From the NCBI GenBank assembly GCA_016748015.1, contig JAAOMT010000570.1, positions 66,043-130,042 on the forward strand: a stretch of DNA of 64,000 nucleotides, in the 5' to 3' direction. Below are positions 32,830 through 45,304 of this stretch, one piece after another (the first letter of the stretch is position 1; each line of letters opens with the position of its first letter). The stretch comes from Geosiphon pyriformis (lineage: Eukaryota; Glomeromycota; Glomeromycetes; Archaeosporales; Geosiphonaceae). Position numbers and translations under genes: made by a program. Under the pieces are notes generated by a model, which searched no databases, was not told the origin of the DNA, and was given only the letters and a program-made list of their open reading frames with translations.

Positions 32830-35800
32830 ATGACTGCACCTCTTAATCTTCGTTTTTGCCACGAGGATTCCCCAGCTTTCCGGAAAGAACTTGTTGAGTG
32901 TGAAGAGTCTGTTGTTGAGCTTGAAAATACTATAAAAAATCTTGTCAAATCTGCGCGAGCAAGCGTAGAGCTGGCTAGGGGTAGGTATACTTTAATGTCC
33001 TACTAAATGAGTTGAGAATCTTGATGAGTTTATGTCCTAAGTTACTCCTGAAAATATTGTAATTTTTCAAAATCAAACAATAGATTTTGTAATTTACATT
33101 TTCTCTGAATTTTGTTTCCAACTGTTGTCATTGTAGAGTACACGTCCAAGCAATTGCAATTTGCGGAAGAGCTTGGTAACTTTGCGAAACAGCAGCCAGA
33201 TTCTTTGATAAGTGAGTTGATATGAGAAAGTTACCCTGGATCAAACTTATTTCTAACATCAAAAACTGAAATCAAAATGTACATAATTGGATCCAATCTG
33301 CAATTGACCCAATAAGAATCTGTGCTAGCGAAATATTCCTCGTCGCTTCAAGAGGTTGAAAGAAGTCGAATAATGCTAGTAAATATAAATCAATTCATAA
33401 ACAATTTCTTATGTGATTTCCCAATTAATACTATATTTTGACCCGCCAAATAGCATTTGCATATGTGTAATATGTTCATTGAACCAGTTGAAGCCTTCAG
33501 CAAAAATGAAATAGCTCCTTTGAAGGTTAAATAAAATATTTATTGAGGCTTTACTTTCTAAAATATGGGTCTTTAAACTGACTTGCACAACATTAATTAT
33601 CAGGAAGTCAAAAAAAATTTTGAGCGGGCTAGCAATGAAGCCGATAACGCCCTGGCAAAATATATGAGTAAAAGACCGAAAGATCAAATGATTCCTGAGG
33701 TAGCCTAAAGCTCGATTTATGCATATATTCTTATATTAATATTAAGAAATATTTGTTACACTCTGCTTTCTTCTCTTTAAATTAGGCATCCGCAGAAGTG
33801 ACGGATACACGGCGAGAGTTTCATCGGCGCTATCTTGAATACATTTCAAAGCTCAATCAACTCCAAGCAAAGAAAAATTTCGAATTTATGGAATATGTAC
33901 GTAGGATTTATAAGAAATAAGATTGTGATTAGTAGTAGCGAGATCTAACTTGAACCCATTAAAATTTTCACCAAAATATGTGCAACTTCCAGATTTTAGC
34001 GTTAATGTTTACGGAATCGGCGTTCTACCACCAAAATTATGAAACAATGAAAGACTTAGAGCCACACATGAAGGATGTAACAAGTAAATAGGATATTTCT
34101 TTTTGTGTGGTGAATGTCCACAAATGTTAATGTTAGTTTGCTATTTTCTTGATATTTTTAGGGCTTTTACACGAGGTATAGTTGTATTATAAAATAAAAC
34201 ATTTAAACCGATATCTAATAATTTTGGCTTAAATAGGCCAGGACTCAATACGATAATGATTTTTTAGAATCTCAAGCACTCAAGAAGAGTTTGATAGAGG
34301 TGCGAAAATCTGAGATGCTCTATTGAGATTCTGGCGTCGACTAAGTTCTTTTTGTTAATTGCAGACCGCTCACGAAACATACAACCCGATGCGTCCTTCC
34401 AAAGAAATCAAGAACGGAGATTATGTTCCCTCATATAAATCGAGTCCATCATCATCACACACCAACAAAAAATCAGGCTATCTCTTCAAAAAAGGGAATC
34501 AACGCGTCCTACAATCATGGACACGGCGCTATTTTATGATAGATGGTGAATACTTAACATCCTGTGCGCGAAATGGAAAGGTATTTCAACTTTTTATAAT
34601 CTCTTGACTTTTTAGGGTTCGAGATGTGATTAGAAAGGAATCACGGGTTTGATGGTAAGGGGTCTTTTGTGAATTTTCAAAAAGACAGTGTAAGCTGATG
34701 TGAAGGGTGATGGTCAAAAGGTTTCCAAAGACGATGAAGATACGGTGTTGATCAATTTAAGAGTCTGTCATATTAAGCCTGTAAATAATTCTGATCGGCG
34801 ATTTTGTTTCGAGATAATTTCTCCAATGAGGTGAATTTTTCCTGCTTTAGGGTACCTTTCTATTCTATGCAAATTATATTAACTATGGGCATTTCATAAT
34901 AAAATTTTTAAAGAACTTATGTACTACAGGCTGAGAATCAAGAGGAAATGGATGATTGGGTTCAGTGTTTGCAGACTGCAGCTAAAGATGCCCTATATGC
35001 TGGTCAATCGCCAACAAATAGTGACCGAGATGACGGCGAGGTCAATGTATGAACATCTTAAAATTTATTAAGACTCAAACAGGTGTCTGGCATGTAGAAC
35101 GTTTAAAAATAATCTTTTGACTCGTAGGAACTTTCCCAATATGAGGTTGTTAATGGAAACGACCTGCCTGAAGAAAATGGTGCCATTAATGGAACCCCTA
35201 AAAATTTACGACCTTCTATTCAACAAATCATCGATTTGCCTGGTAATCAAATTTGTGTCGACTGCAAATCACCGGGTAAGTTAAAAATTTGATTAAATTG
35301 CTAATTTTCTTTCAAGTACTAAATAAAAATGCCCCATTTCCCTCCTAGATCCGCAATGGGCCAGCACTAATTTTGGTACTTTATTATGCATTGAATGCTC
35401 GGGTATTCATCGTAGCCTTGGAGTCCATGTAAGCAAAGTTAGGTCTTTGGCCTTGGATAAATGGGAACCACATGCGATCGAAGTAATGTTAAGATTAGGG
35501 AATGAAAAAGCTAATCAGATATATGAGGGGCAAATAATGGACAATCAAAAGTTATGTGCCGAAAACTGGTTAGAATTAGACAGGTATTGATAATTAAATT
35601 TCCCATATTTTAATTATATCTTTTCATGAACAAAACTAAGATATTTTTTATAGATCTGAGCGGGAAAAGTTTATCCTAGCAAAATATGTTAAAAAGGAAT
35701 ATATAGCCAACAAGGAGGAAGTTAATTCACCACATATCCATTTGGTGAGTTCAATATCTTTGAGAATAGCAAATTTTAAATAAACTGCTGGCTAACTTCT

Positions 35801-36577
35801 TTCGTATTTTAGGCATTCTGGGAGGCCATGCAAAAAACAGATTTGGGCGAGGCCCTTAAATATTTACCACTTGGTGCAAACGTGGATTATAAGAACGAAG
35901 CTCAAAATTCCACAACCGCTTTGCATCAAGCGATACTGCGGAGTGATGATATAGCCGTGGAATTTTTGCTACAATGGTTCTGCGACATTAATGCAATTGA
36001 TAATGACGGGTGGAGTGGATTGCACCACGCCGCGGCAACGAATAATGCCCGACTTTTGCTCACTCTTATGAAGAGGCATGCCAATATTACCTTAAAAGAT
36101 AAACAGGGAAAGGTAATTTCTGGTGCACAAATTGATCATATTTTGTCTACATCCATTATTTCCCAAGATAATCAAACTTCTAATGTGTAGGCCCCTGTTG
36201 ACATAGCTGTCGAGCGCCAACACGTGCGAGCGGTTACAGCCTTGCGTCTTTATCAATTTGAGAATCAATTAACTCGATCAGAATATTCCAATTTTGGTCT
36301 AGATGAGGCTTTGTCAAGCGTAAGCAAACCCTCCTATCGAAGTGCATCTGCGAGTCTGGATTTGAAAATTTCAACAAATTCTGGGAGAGTTCATAGTGCG
36401 CCTTCAACCCCACCACCGTCTTCACGTCCGAATTCTGATGACTCCTTTTCCGTTCGGACTAGCGTTGATACAGCAATTCTAACGCCCCCAGTTCCTTCAT
36501 CTACGCAACCGCGTTTTACATTCTTAAAACTCCCGACTTTTGGACCGATGCCTTGGGAGGCCAGTGATAGTGACTAA
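32830..36577 (+). CDS. BAR-PH-ArfGAP-ankyrin protein (ACAP/Cnt6-like)
   Basis: Seventeen exons can be joined with matching phases: 32830-32980, 33137-33211, 33329-33378, 33454-33525, 33604-33699, 33786-33896, 33993-34083, 34162-34175 (a 14-nt microexon), 34237-34300, 34365-34580, 34706-34830, 34914-35046, 35128-35275, 35349-35583, 35654-35744, 35813-36112 and 36191-36577. The product stimulates GTP hydrolysis by Arf GTPases at endosomal or plasma membranes. Domains in order: BAR ('ARASVELAREYTSKQLQFAE'); PH ('KSGYLFKKGNQRVLQSWTRR'); ArfGAP zinc finger C-x2-C-x16-C-x2-C ('CVDCKSPD', 'LCIECSGIHRSLGVHVSKVR', with the catalytic Arg in 'GIHRSLGVH'); three ankyrin repeats ('TTALHQAIL', 'WSGLHHAAATNN'); and a Ser/Pro-rich tail. 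Start at 32830 is the first Met before the BAR domain. Confidence 0.92.
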
Positions 36578-36787
36578 AGTACCGAAATTCAATTTCTTAC
36601 CATGTCCCCCTAGCCGTTTAAGACCAATCGATTGATATTTATTGTTACCAAATATTGTATTTTTCCGAATTATTGTACATTATCACGCATTTTCAATCTC
36701 ACACACTAATAAGTCCATCAGTTATAAATAGTTTGCTTCTTCATATTGGTTCTTTTTTTTTGGGATAAAGAAATAATATCCTTTGAT

Positions 36788-37606
36788 TCAAACAATGGGT
36801 GGTGTAACACTTGGATTTAATTTCTTTTCTGCTAATGATTTTAATGATGATGCTGTGACTTGATCGTTTGCACCCACAGGTAGTAGTGGAGGTTTCCTCG
36901 ACCCTGGCAAGCTCCCATCAACAAACTCTGTTTTTCCAGGCAACTTATCGGCGACTAATTTCATCACCTCTTTTGCCACCTCTTTTCTCATTCCCCCGCC
37001 GCCTATTTCAAACACAATCTTGTTCATAGGGACACGACATGCCCAATATTCAACTGAACCTTTACCTTTGCCCATACGGCACTCATTTCCCTTAGAAGTA
37101 ACTGGGATATCAGGAAAAACACGCATCCACATTTTTGCCCCTCTGATAGGTTTAATTTTTCTCTTTATGGCATGGTGACAAGCTGTCAATTGAGCGCTAG
37201 TAAGCCGTATTCCAAATTTGACGCGTATACCATAATCACCAAAGGCGAGATAATTGCCTTTGGTAGACCCGCCAGTCCGTACAGGCACTCGACCTTTATG
37301 CGCCTTTTTATATTTACGGCGTTTAGGAACAAAGTCAGCTCGAAAACGTCTTTGTTCTGCTCGAATATTACCTGGTAAAAAGTTTGTTCTTGGCAAAAGT
37401 GTGGTATTTGGAAAGAAAACTGAGTTTCTTACTAATGCTGAGTTGAAAAAAGTGAAAAAAGTTCCAAAGTTACAAGGACGTGTGGTTGATTCAATTTTCA
37501 CTGGCCTATGTCCACGATTGATTTGGCTGTCCCGGGGAGACATATGGATATAAAAGGGTTTGAAAGGCACCGAAACATATCTTCTAAAAATCTCCCTAAA
37601 TCCCAT
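36788..37606 (-). CDS. MRPL16: Mitochondrial ribosomal protein uL16m
   Basis: A single-exon 272-residue frame. The N-terminal approximately 95 residues are basic and aromatic without family similarity, consistent with a mitochondrial presequence plus extension. The uL16 domain then follows, with 'PKRRKYKKAHKGR', 'FGDYGIRVKFGIRLTSAQL' (family: G-x-x-G-L-x-A), 'VTSKGNECRMGKGKG' (the R-M-G-K-G-K-G loop near the peptidyl transferase centre) and 'YWACRVPMNKIVFEIGG'. It is a large-subunit protein of the mitochondrial ribosome. It converges on the ArfGAP gene (210 bp between stops). A downstream Met at residue 22 is an alternative start. Confidence 0.9.
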   Translation of the reverse strand: MGFREIFRRYVSVPFKPFYIHMSPRDSQINRGHRPVKIESTTRPCNFGTFFTFFNSALVRNSVFFPNTTLLPRTNFLPGNIRAEQRRFRADFVPKRRKYKKAHKGRVPVRTGGSTKGNYLAFGDYGIRVKFGIRLTSAQLTACHHAIKRKIKPIRGAKMWMRVFPDIPVTSKGNECRMGKGKGSVEYWACRVPMNKIVFEIGGGGMRKEVAKEVMKLVADKLPGKTEFVDGSLPGSRKPPLLPVGANDQVTASSLKSLAEKKLNPSVTPPIV

Positions 37607-38256
37607 AGTGGCGAAAGAATCGTGTTTGATGCACCAAGTAAAATTTTTGATTTTTATAAATTAGAACACATAAAAAAAAATCTGAAGCCAACTTAGTTTT
37701 ACAAAAAATCAGTTTCAAAGATATTAAATAGTATAAATGTAAATAATAATCTTTACAACTTTTAAGTTAATAATATGACTTTTAATCAAACCAATTTTTT
37801 ATATAATTTCTCAAAGTTTCAGCAAAAAAAAAGTATTGGCATATTTTTAAACTAGTTGTAATTTAAAGCATAAAAATTGTGGCTTAAGTTATGTTTATAA
37901 TTAATCATTTCAGTTTCATCTCGAAAATTAATTTTTTTAATATTAATTCTTTTAAAACACATTAAAAATAAAAGCTATATATTTTATGTAATTTAAGTAA
38001 TTTTTTATACATGTTGGTAATTTTGATTTAATAATCCTAATATAAATTAAACAGTTTTTGATTGAAATTATTTTATAATTCAGTTTCAATTTAATAAAAC
38101 ACATTTTAATTGATTGATTATTATTAACATACAATTCACATCTTGACAACTGATTGTTTAGTGTATTCTTGATAAATTTTGTAAATGCACCTTTTTAATC
38201 TAAAATTTTTGCTTATCATTTACTAAGAGATCGAACTAAATTATTTCTGTATCTAC
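37607..38256. other. Intergenic region, uL16m to Arp5
   Basis: A+T-rich. Contains the upstream region of uL16m and the 3' UTR of Arp5, both on the minus strand. The open stretches in it are low complexity; no gene is called. Confidence 0.5.
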
Positions 38257-41200
38257 TTATTGTATTTCACGGTACAGGTTTCCAAAACGGTGCTCCTTTA
38301 TGTATTCTCCTCCCATCTCTTGATATTCTTGCTTGGACACCACGTATTGGTGAAATTCATCGGTGTTTGCCCATAGAGCGGCACCACGCCATGCGTCCAA
38401 TATAGGGTCACGGGCTTGAATTATTCGCAGGGAAGAAGCGTCAGATAAAGTAGCACGTAAAGAAATCTCAAAACGCTTCGATAATCCGGGGGTTTGAGTG
38501 TGACCTCCTGTGAGGAAAACCGCCTTTCAAAGAGAGGAATTGGTTGTTGAGTCATCTCAAAAGGACTATCTCAAATCAAATATATAAACCTACCTGAACC
38601 AACTGATTGCGGTCGTGTTCATTAAATCTCTTTACTACATCACTCACGGTTTCCACGACGCCCGCTTGGTCTAACCCGACAATGGTTGGCTGAAATAGAG
38701 CCTCTGGTACTCGAATCCGTTCAATATTAACATGCAACTGATGCATCTGGGCTACATCCTCGGGATCATAAGGAGCTACGCCATGGGTAAACATGTATAC
38801 GATGGATTTCCGCATCGAATTTTGAGCGTCAAATGTATGTTCGGGTAAAAAGCCTCCATCGAATTGTAGAAGCTTAGTCTCCAAATCTTTGAGCTGTGTG
38901 AGTTCCTCTTCCTCTTCCCAACCATCATCATCTTTGCTCTAGTAAACAAACATAGGTTAGAAAAGGTATAATAATAAAGTTTAATTCAAAGTAACTCACA
39001 ATTTCTTTATATATCTCCCAATCCTTATCGTCTGCGCCAAAAGTATCCTCTAAGAAAGAAAATACTTGAGATATTTTGTATTTAAATATCTTGATAGGCT
39101 AAAATAAGTTTCCTTACCATCTTGACCCCTTCGACGTCTTTTTGGGGGCGGAGCATCACTTGCCAACGTGGCGATCGATTTCATTCTCAATTGAGACGCA
39201 TGACTTCTTCTATCGGAAAGCTGTTCCTTTCTTCGTTTCAATATTTTTACTTTCTCAAGTTGGGTCTTTATAAAAAGAAATGAAGTGATTAGGAGATTAC
39301 CTTCAATATCAGAAAAACTTGCAAGAGACCTACTTGGTAATTATTTTTTAGATCGTTCAGCCACCCTTCAAAATCCGTATTTCTCTTAGCTTCTTCGATT
39401 CTTTCTTCATCTTCCTAGATAATCATGAAATGAGTGTTAAAAGTTTCATGCTTCTTCAGAATTAATTAATTTTAAATTATAATTGTAGCTAACCAGTTGC
39501 TTTTTGGCCAATTCTTTAGCCTCGCGTGCTCTTTGCCGTGACTCGTGCAAGCTTTTAGATGCTTGCTGTTTCTTTTTTTCTTTTCTCTCTCCCTCGTTGA
39601 GTTGGTCATCTGGTATATCTACTAGAGGAAAGGTAGGTTCTTCCTGGATAATAATATAGGTATTATTATATTAAATTCAATGGATTGTTAATCACACCTT
39701 TTCCAGGTATACAAACCTTAATCTCAATCTCATCAATCCCTAACAATTTATTTCGGGCTCGTTGTATTGATTTCTCTGCCTTTTTTATCATTTCATCCAA
39801 ATCTACCTCATCACGTATTTGGTGTTCTCTGAGACTTGCCTTCAATTCAATAAGATCGATCAGATCAAATATGGGAAACCAGCCAATAAATAAATAACCT
39901 ACTATAAATTCGGCTTTTCTCATTGATGATTTACTTTCTTTTAACGAGATGAAAAGATCGTAGTTTTGCTCTTGTTCTCTTAACTTTGGTGGATATTGAA
40001 AATTATTAACGTATGATCTATGTCTAATTATTCGATATAGTGTGAGAATAATAATAGGGTCAAGAATGAACCTTATTCATTCGCAATTTCTCAGCCTGGT
40101 CCTTCAATCTTCTAGTTTGTTCTGCTCGCCTTTCTTCAGCACGTGCAATTTCTTCTTCCGTTTTTTCCGTGATGGCCTATCAAAAACCGAGTTAATAAAT
40201 AGGCGTATCCAATAAATGAGAAACCCGAATCAAAATATATCTACCGGTGGAATGTAAGGAAACTGGATTATACGGTCTCTAAGGACAAATGTTTCTGGAT
40301 TCTCGAATTGTTTCAGCTCTTCCTGGTAGTTTTCGGCAACATAAGTATGATTATGTAAAAGATGCTAGCAAAGAATGACAATAATGGGACAATGTGATCA
40401 AATAAGGTAAGCAAAGGCTGAGACAGTAGAAAATGAAATGAAATTAGAAAGTACATACCTGTGCTTGGTTTATGGTCATCTTAGTAGGAAAGGTTGGATA
40501 TTTGAGTTGCATAAGTTTCAACATAAAATCTGTAGACGTAAAGCCACCATATGATATCCTGTAATTTATATATATATATAAATAATTAGTTTATAAAAAA
40601 ATAATAATATTTATATAGTTTAGGAGGTAAATATGGGAGCAGTTGAATTTCTTTTGATAATACCTTTTTGCCTGTTCTAATATTCCTCGACCACCGAGTA
40701 TAGGTATTATATGAGTAGTGGAATGGCCTGATGAGACTACAGTCCCACCATCATTAAAAGAGAGTCCATTGGCATGAAAACTGAAAAGCGCATCGATTCC
40801 ATAGCATACTGATGGAATACGGTAACATTCAAATAATAACTCAGACATGACTAAATATGAATAAATGAGATTTAAGTCAGGAGAAATTGATCTTGAAAGA
40901 ATTGAGATACAATCAAATAGATAACAGATGAGATACGTTTTCTTGATTGTGGTGGATTACAGACAGCCTCAGTCATTAATATCGGATGATCAAGGGTTTC
41001 CGTGTTAACACCTAACCTCACCAATATGTAGTCCATAACGGTTTCCTATGTAGGGGAGTGGGATTAAAATTTGGATCATCTTTATATTTATAAAAAACAG
41101 AGAATACCCACCATTGTCTCATAATTTATTACAATATTGCCATCAAATGCTGACTTTGCATTTGCTTTCGCGGTTGCATCAGTATAAATATCATTGCCAA

Positions 41201-41782
41201 CCAACAAGCAGCTCTGGGAAAGTTTACGATCGCGATATTTCGAGACCAGGTTATCGAATTGTACTTTTTAATTGTTTCAAAAACGCGTGAATTTAGCAAT
41301 GAAACCTAGTTGAATAAAATGAAAAAATTTACCGCCAGTTTGAAAAGTAAAATATCTTACATCTTGGACTATCATCAGTTGCCCAACCGACACGACATTG
41401 GTATGATCCTAAAAATCATTAAAAGGTAAACAATTAAATATCTTGTTTGATTTTAATAAGTGATGTAGCATTTCCATCAAAAATCAAGGAACATTCGAGG
41501 AAAGCAAATAAACTATTCATATAAAATTTCAGAGACCCATCATATGGTGAATTATTTCAAAAATAACCAGCCAAGAAATAGCTTAAAATATTTTTTCGCT
41601 TCACCTCCAACTTAATGTGATAATAAAATATTAACTAGTTATTTATCTTTACCATTGTCAATGACAAGGGGGACTTGGGAACCCCCAAAACTGAATTCAT
41701 AGTCCGTTGAAACAGTGTTTGGACTCCAATATCTTCGGTCGCCAATTAGGTGTATTTTTGGAGTGGATATTATTCCTGCCAT
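38257..41782 (-). CDS. ARP5: Actin-related protein 5 (INO80 complex)
   Basis: About 16 exons; the first nine are 41782-41653, 41408-41361, 41263-41112, 41045-40937, 40850-40664, 40558-40459, 40364-40245, 40176-40072 and one from 39983, all with matching phases. Arp5 works with Ies6 in the INO80 chromatin remodeller to couple ATP hydrolysis to nucleosome sliding. Evidence: the actin-fold start 'VPLVIDNGSYQCRVGWATDDSPR'; 'SKYRDRK'; 'HPILMTEAVCNPPQSRK'; 'MSELLFECYRIPSVCYGIDA'; 'HIIPILGGRG'. A long charged coiled-coil insertion follows ('EERRAEQTRRLKDQAEKLR', 'PPPKRRRRGQDG'), then 'RIRVPEALFQPTIVGLDQAG', 'AVFLTGGHTQTPG', 'DPILDAWRGAALWA' and 'GGEYIKEHRFGNLY'. The insertion is the Arp5 hallmark. 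The start at 41780-41782 is the first in-frame ATG before the conserved block. Splicing near 39895-39850 is uncertain. Confidence 0.92.
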
Positions 41783-43009
41783 AGGTATTGTTTGAGGTTA
41801 GCAAGTAAAAGTCTTGGTAAAAGCCAAAGTTTGGTTCCAATGAGCGGCAGGTAAACAACCTAAATAGGTGTGACGTTCTTTGTCCCTGCAGTTTTAAACT
41901 GGAAACAATGTCGTTGATAGCGAAACTTTCTTTCAGTGCGGTATACATATCAAATATCAAGTTACAAGAAATATGATAGCATTAGTCACAAAGATTTCTA
42001 TATTGATTTTTTTAACGAAATTGTGCCAATAGGACATTAGATAAAATTTTTAAATGGGAAAGGATATTCCCAATAATGGATCTATTTCAGTTTTTTCAGC
42101 AAGAAATAAAAGCTTAATTTCAATATTGGTCACGTGGTTGAAATTGTCCCACAATTCATTCGATTAATTGCGGGTATAATATAATTTATTAAATTTCCAA
42201 TAATTTTAGATAACGCTAAAATAAAATAAACGATTCAAACAAAAGCACTTTTTCAACAGATAAATTGCTCTATGTTGGGTGAATTATCAAGAACGAAAAA
42301 AGTCGTCATGAATTGGAGAGTAAGTTGGCATGGATCTCTGGGTGCGACTGCAGTTTAGAATAATCTTCGTTATTGTTCGTCTGGGGCGGGTCGCAAGGAT
42401 TCATAGCACAGATTACATATGGTTGGTATACTGAACTGAACTTTAGTGAATCAATATTATGGAATATCATTTGATCGGATTTATCAAAATTTAGTGGGAA
42501 AATTTAATTAGTTTAATATATACTTATATAATAATTCAGATTTTTGTTATTTAAAGTTTGGTTTTTTTAACATTAAATTTTATATTAAGATTAAAGAACT
42601 TTTATAGAATAATTATATACATAATAATATAATTTTATTTATAACTAAAATTTTTTCATTATCTGAATTAATTTAAAATTTTAATTTAAATTCAAATTTA
42701 TTATAAAAAACAACAAGATAAAATACAACAAATAAAATAGTAATTTTAACTTAAAAATTAATCCAACAAAATTAATTTATAAAATATTTGAACATAGCAA
42801 ATAATTATAAAAATAATTTTATAATTAAAATTTAAATAATTTATAATAATGTTAATATTTAACTTTTTTTTCAAAATACCAGTTTTAATAATAACAGTAT
42901 TAAAAACTTTTTTTAATTTAAAAATAATAATAATAATATATATTATTATCAGTAATTAAATATAATTAAAAAAACATATTGTTTTAATAAAATATAATTC
43001 AATATTATA
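41783..43009. other. Gene-free region upstream of Arp5
   Basis: 41783-42480 has ordinary composition and should include the Arp5 promoter; the patch around 42290-42430 looks relatively G+C-rich but no coding frame with splice sites could be assembled. From about 42500 the sequence becomes almost pure A+T and grades into decayed LINE sequence. Confidence 0.45.
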
Positions 43010-45075
43010 AATAAAATTCAAATTTTACAAATAATTATAATTTATGTATTTTTTACATACAATTAACTATTTAAATTAACCAAAATTATATAAATAACAT
43101 TAATAAAAATATTTAATTTATTACATATTAAATAATAATTAATAATATTAATTATTTACAAAAAACTTGGTTTAATTACAAAATTTAGCATAAAACAAAT
43201 GTTTTAACATAAAAAAATCTAATTTAATAAAACAAAACCCATATAATATATTAATATTATTTATTTTTAAAATTATTAATAATATTTTTTAAAAATAATA
43301 CATAATTTTGTTTTAAGTAATTATATTTTTTTTAATAAAAAGTAACAAAATAATAAAACTTTATTATTTTAAAACTATTTAACTTTACAAATCTAAAAGT
43401 TTTAAAAATATTACTAAACCAAAACTTAAATATAAAGCTTTTATTAAAACAATATATATTTTTTTATTAAAAAGATTTTACAAAATTTATTATAAAAAAA
43501 CAAAACACTAAAATTCGAAATTTTTTAATAATTAAATTAAATTAAAACTGTTTTATGTTAATTAATATTATTTATAAAACTTGTATTCAAAATTTTTTTA
43601 TAAACTTTAATTTTTATTAAATATAAACGTTATATACAAAATATTAAATATTATTAAAAATAATTATAATATTATATTTAAAAAAAATATGTTAAAATTT
43701 TAAAAAACAAAACATAATTAAAAAAACAATTCTTATTAGTTATATAATTTGTTATTTTATTATTTAAAACATTAAAATAATTATTAATTTTAATTTAATT
43801 TATTAATAAAGTTTTATTTTAAATAATATTGTTAATTTTTTATTTTATTGTTTAATAATTATCTTAAGAATTAAATATTAAATATTTACTAAATTTGCAT
43901 ATATAAATAATAATCAAATTATTTGTAAAAACATTATATTTTTGCTGTGTTAAAATATACTTTAAAACTATTAATTAAAATTAAAAATTAATAGTTAAAA
44001 ACCAATAATTAATTTTTATTTTATTTATTTCAAAAAACTTTATTTATTAATATATTTAATTTTAAAATTACTTTAATTAAAATTTTATATTTTAGTTTTT
44101 AAAAAACACAAAATTTTTTTATATTATATTTTTAAAAAAAAAATGCTGATTTTTTTTAATATTATTATTTTTAGTATAATTTTTTTAATAATAATTATTA
44201 AAAATAAAATATTAACAATTATTTTTTTATTTAATATTAACAATTTAAATTTTGATAAATTATTTAATAAAACTGTGCTTAATTAAAACAAATTAATTAC
44301 AATAATTTTTAAAATAATTTTATTTTTATTATTATAAATAATTTAATTGATAATTTTAAAAAAAATAACTTAAATACAAAATGTAAAAGATTATTTTTAA
44401 TCATAAAAATAATTAATAATAATTTATAAGTAAAAATTATCTGTAAAAAGTTTAATTTACATAAACTATAATTATTATTATTTAAAATTAAAAATTTTAA
44501 TAATATTTAATAATTATTAAATTGTTTTAAATACTAATTTAAATTTAATTTGGCAAATAATTTGTTATTATTATTGTTTAAAACAGAAAAAAATTTATTG
44601 TTTACAGCCAAAATAAAATTAAATACCATATTTAATATTAATAAAAAAAAATTACAGTATAAAAAAATTAAATCTTATTTTTTAAATAAAGAAAAACAAA
44701 CTTCAAAAAATAATAGTGATTTAAAATGATAACTTAATCATTGATTTATTATTAAGAATTCTATAACTTTTTACAATAATTGTAAAACATTAAAACTAGG
44801 GTTTAATATATCATTTTAAAAAAACTTTAAATAAAAAAAAAATTTTTAATCAAACAAAAAAAATGCTATTAAAATAGCTAAAAACTGTTTTAATTTAAAA
44901 ATATTTAAGAAAAGTGTTTTTATAATCTTTTGTCTAACTGTCTTTACAACTGAAAGAACGTTTTGAATTGTAACACCTTTAAAAACTATAGAAAAAATAG
45001 TGGTTGCTTCTTTTTTACTTTTTACTTTAATTATAAAAAATAGAAGAGAAAGTGTTTTTTTTAAAAATATAAAAA
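43010..45075 (-). mobile_element. ORF1-type LINE remnant with LINE 3' end
   Basis: On the minus strand the right end (45075-44830) reads 'ATIFSIVFKGVTIQNVLSVVK' and 'RQKIIKTLFLNIFKLKQF', matching the ORF1 N-terminal part at 24960-24700. The left end (about 43110-43010) carries the LINE 3' signature ('gtaaaaaatacataaatta' on the minus strand). The interior is almost pure A+T and cannot be aligned with confidence. Total length is near that of the ORF1-only element at 3460-5665, so it may be another such derivative. It ends about 230 bp upstream of the UDP-glucuronate decarboxylase start. Confidence 0.5.
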
Positions 45076-45304
45076 TTATTTATAACACAATTATATAATC
45101 GTAAATATAAGAAAATCTATTTATAAGAAATTTTTTTATTAAATTACATAAAAATCTAGGCCGTTAACTTATGATGTCATAGTGCGCTATTGTGGAAATT
45201 GACTTTCGACGATCACGCAGATCTCATAATAGAAACTTGGTGAACTACGATTCATTTCCCAATGGGTCCCTCTTCTGCACCAAATTCAAATAATATAAAG
45301 GAAA

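Noticed and set aside
41697-41960. An 87-codon minus-strand frame starting upstream of Arp5
   Set aside because: It overlaps Arp5 exon 1 in the wrong frame; the frame that reaches 'VPLVIDNG' starts at 41782.
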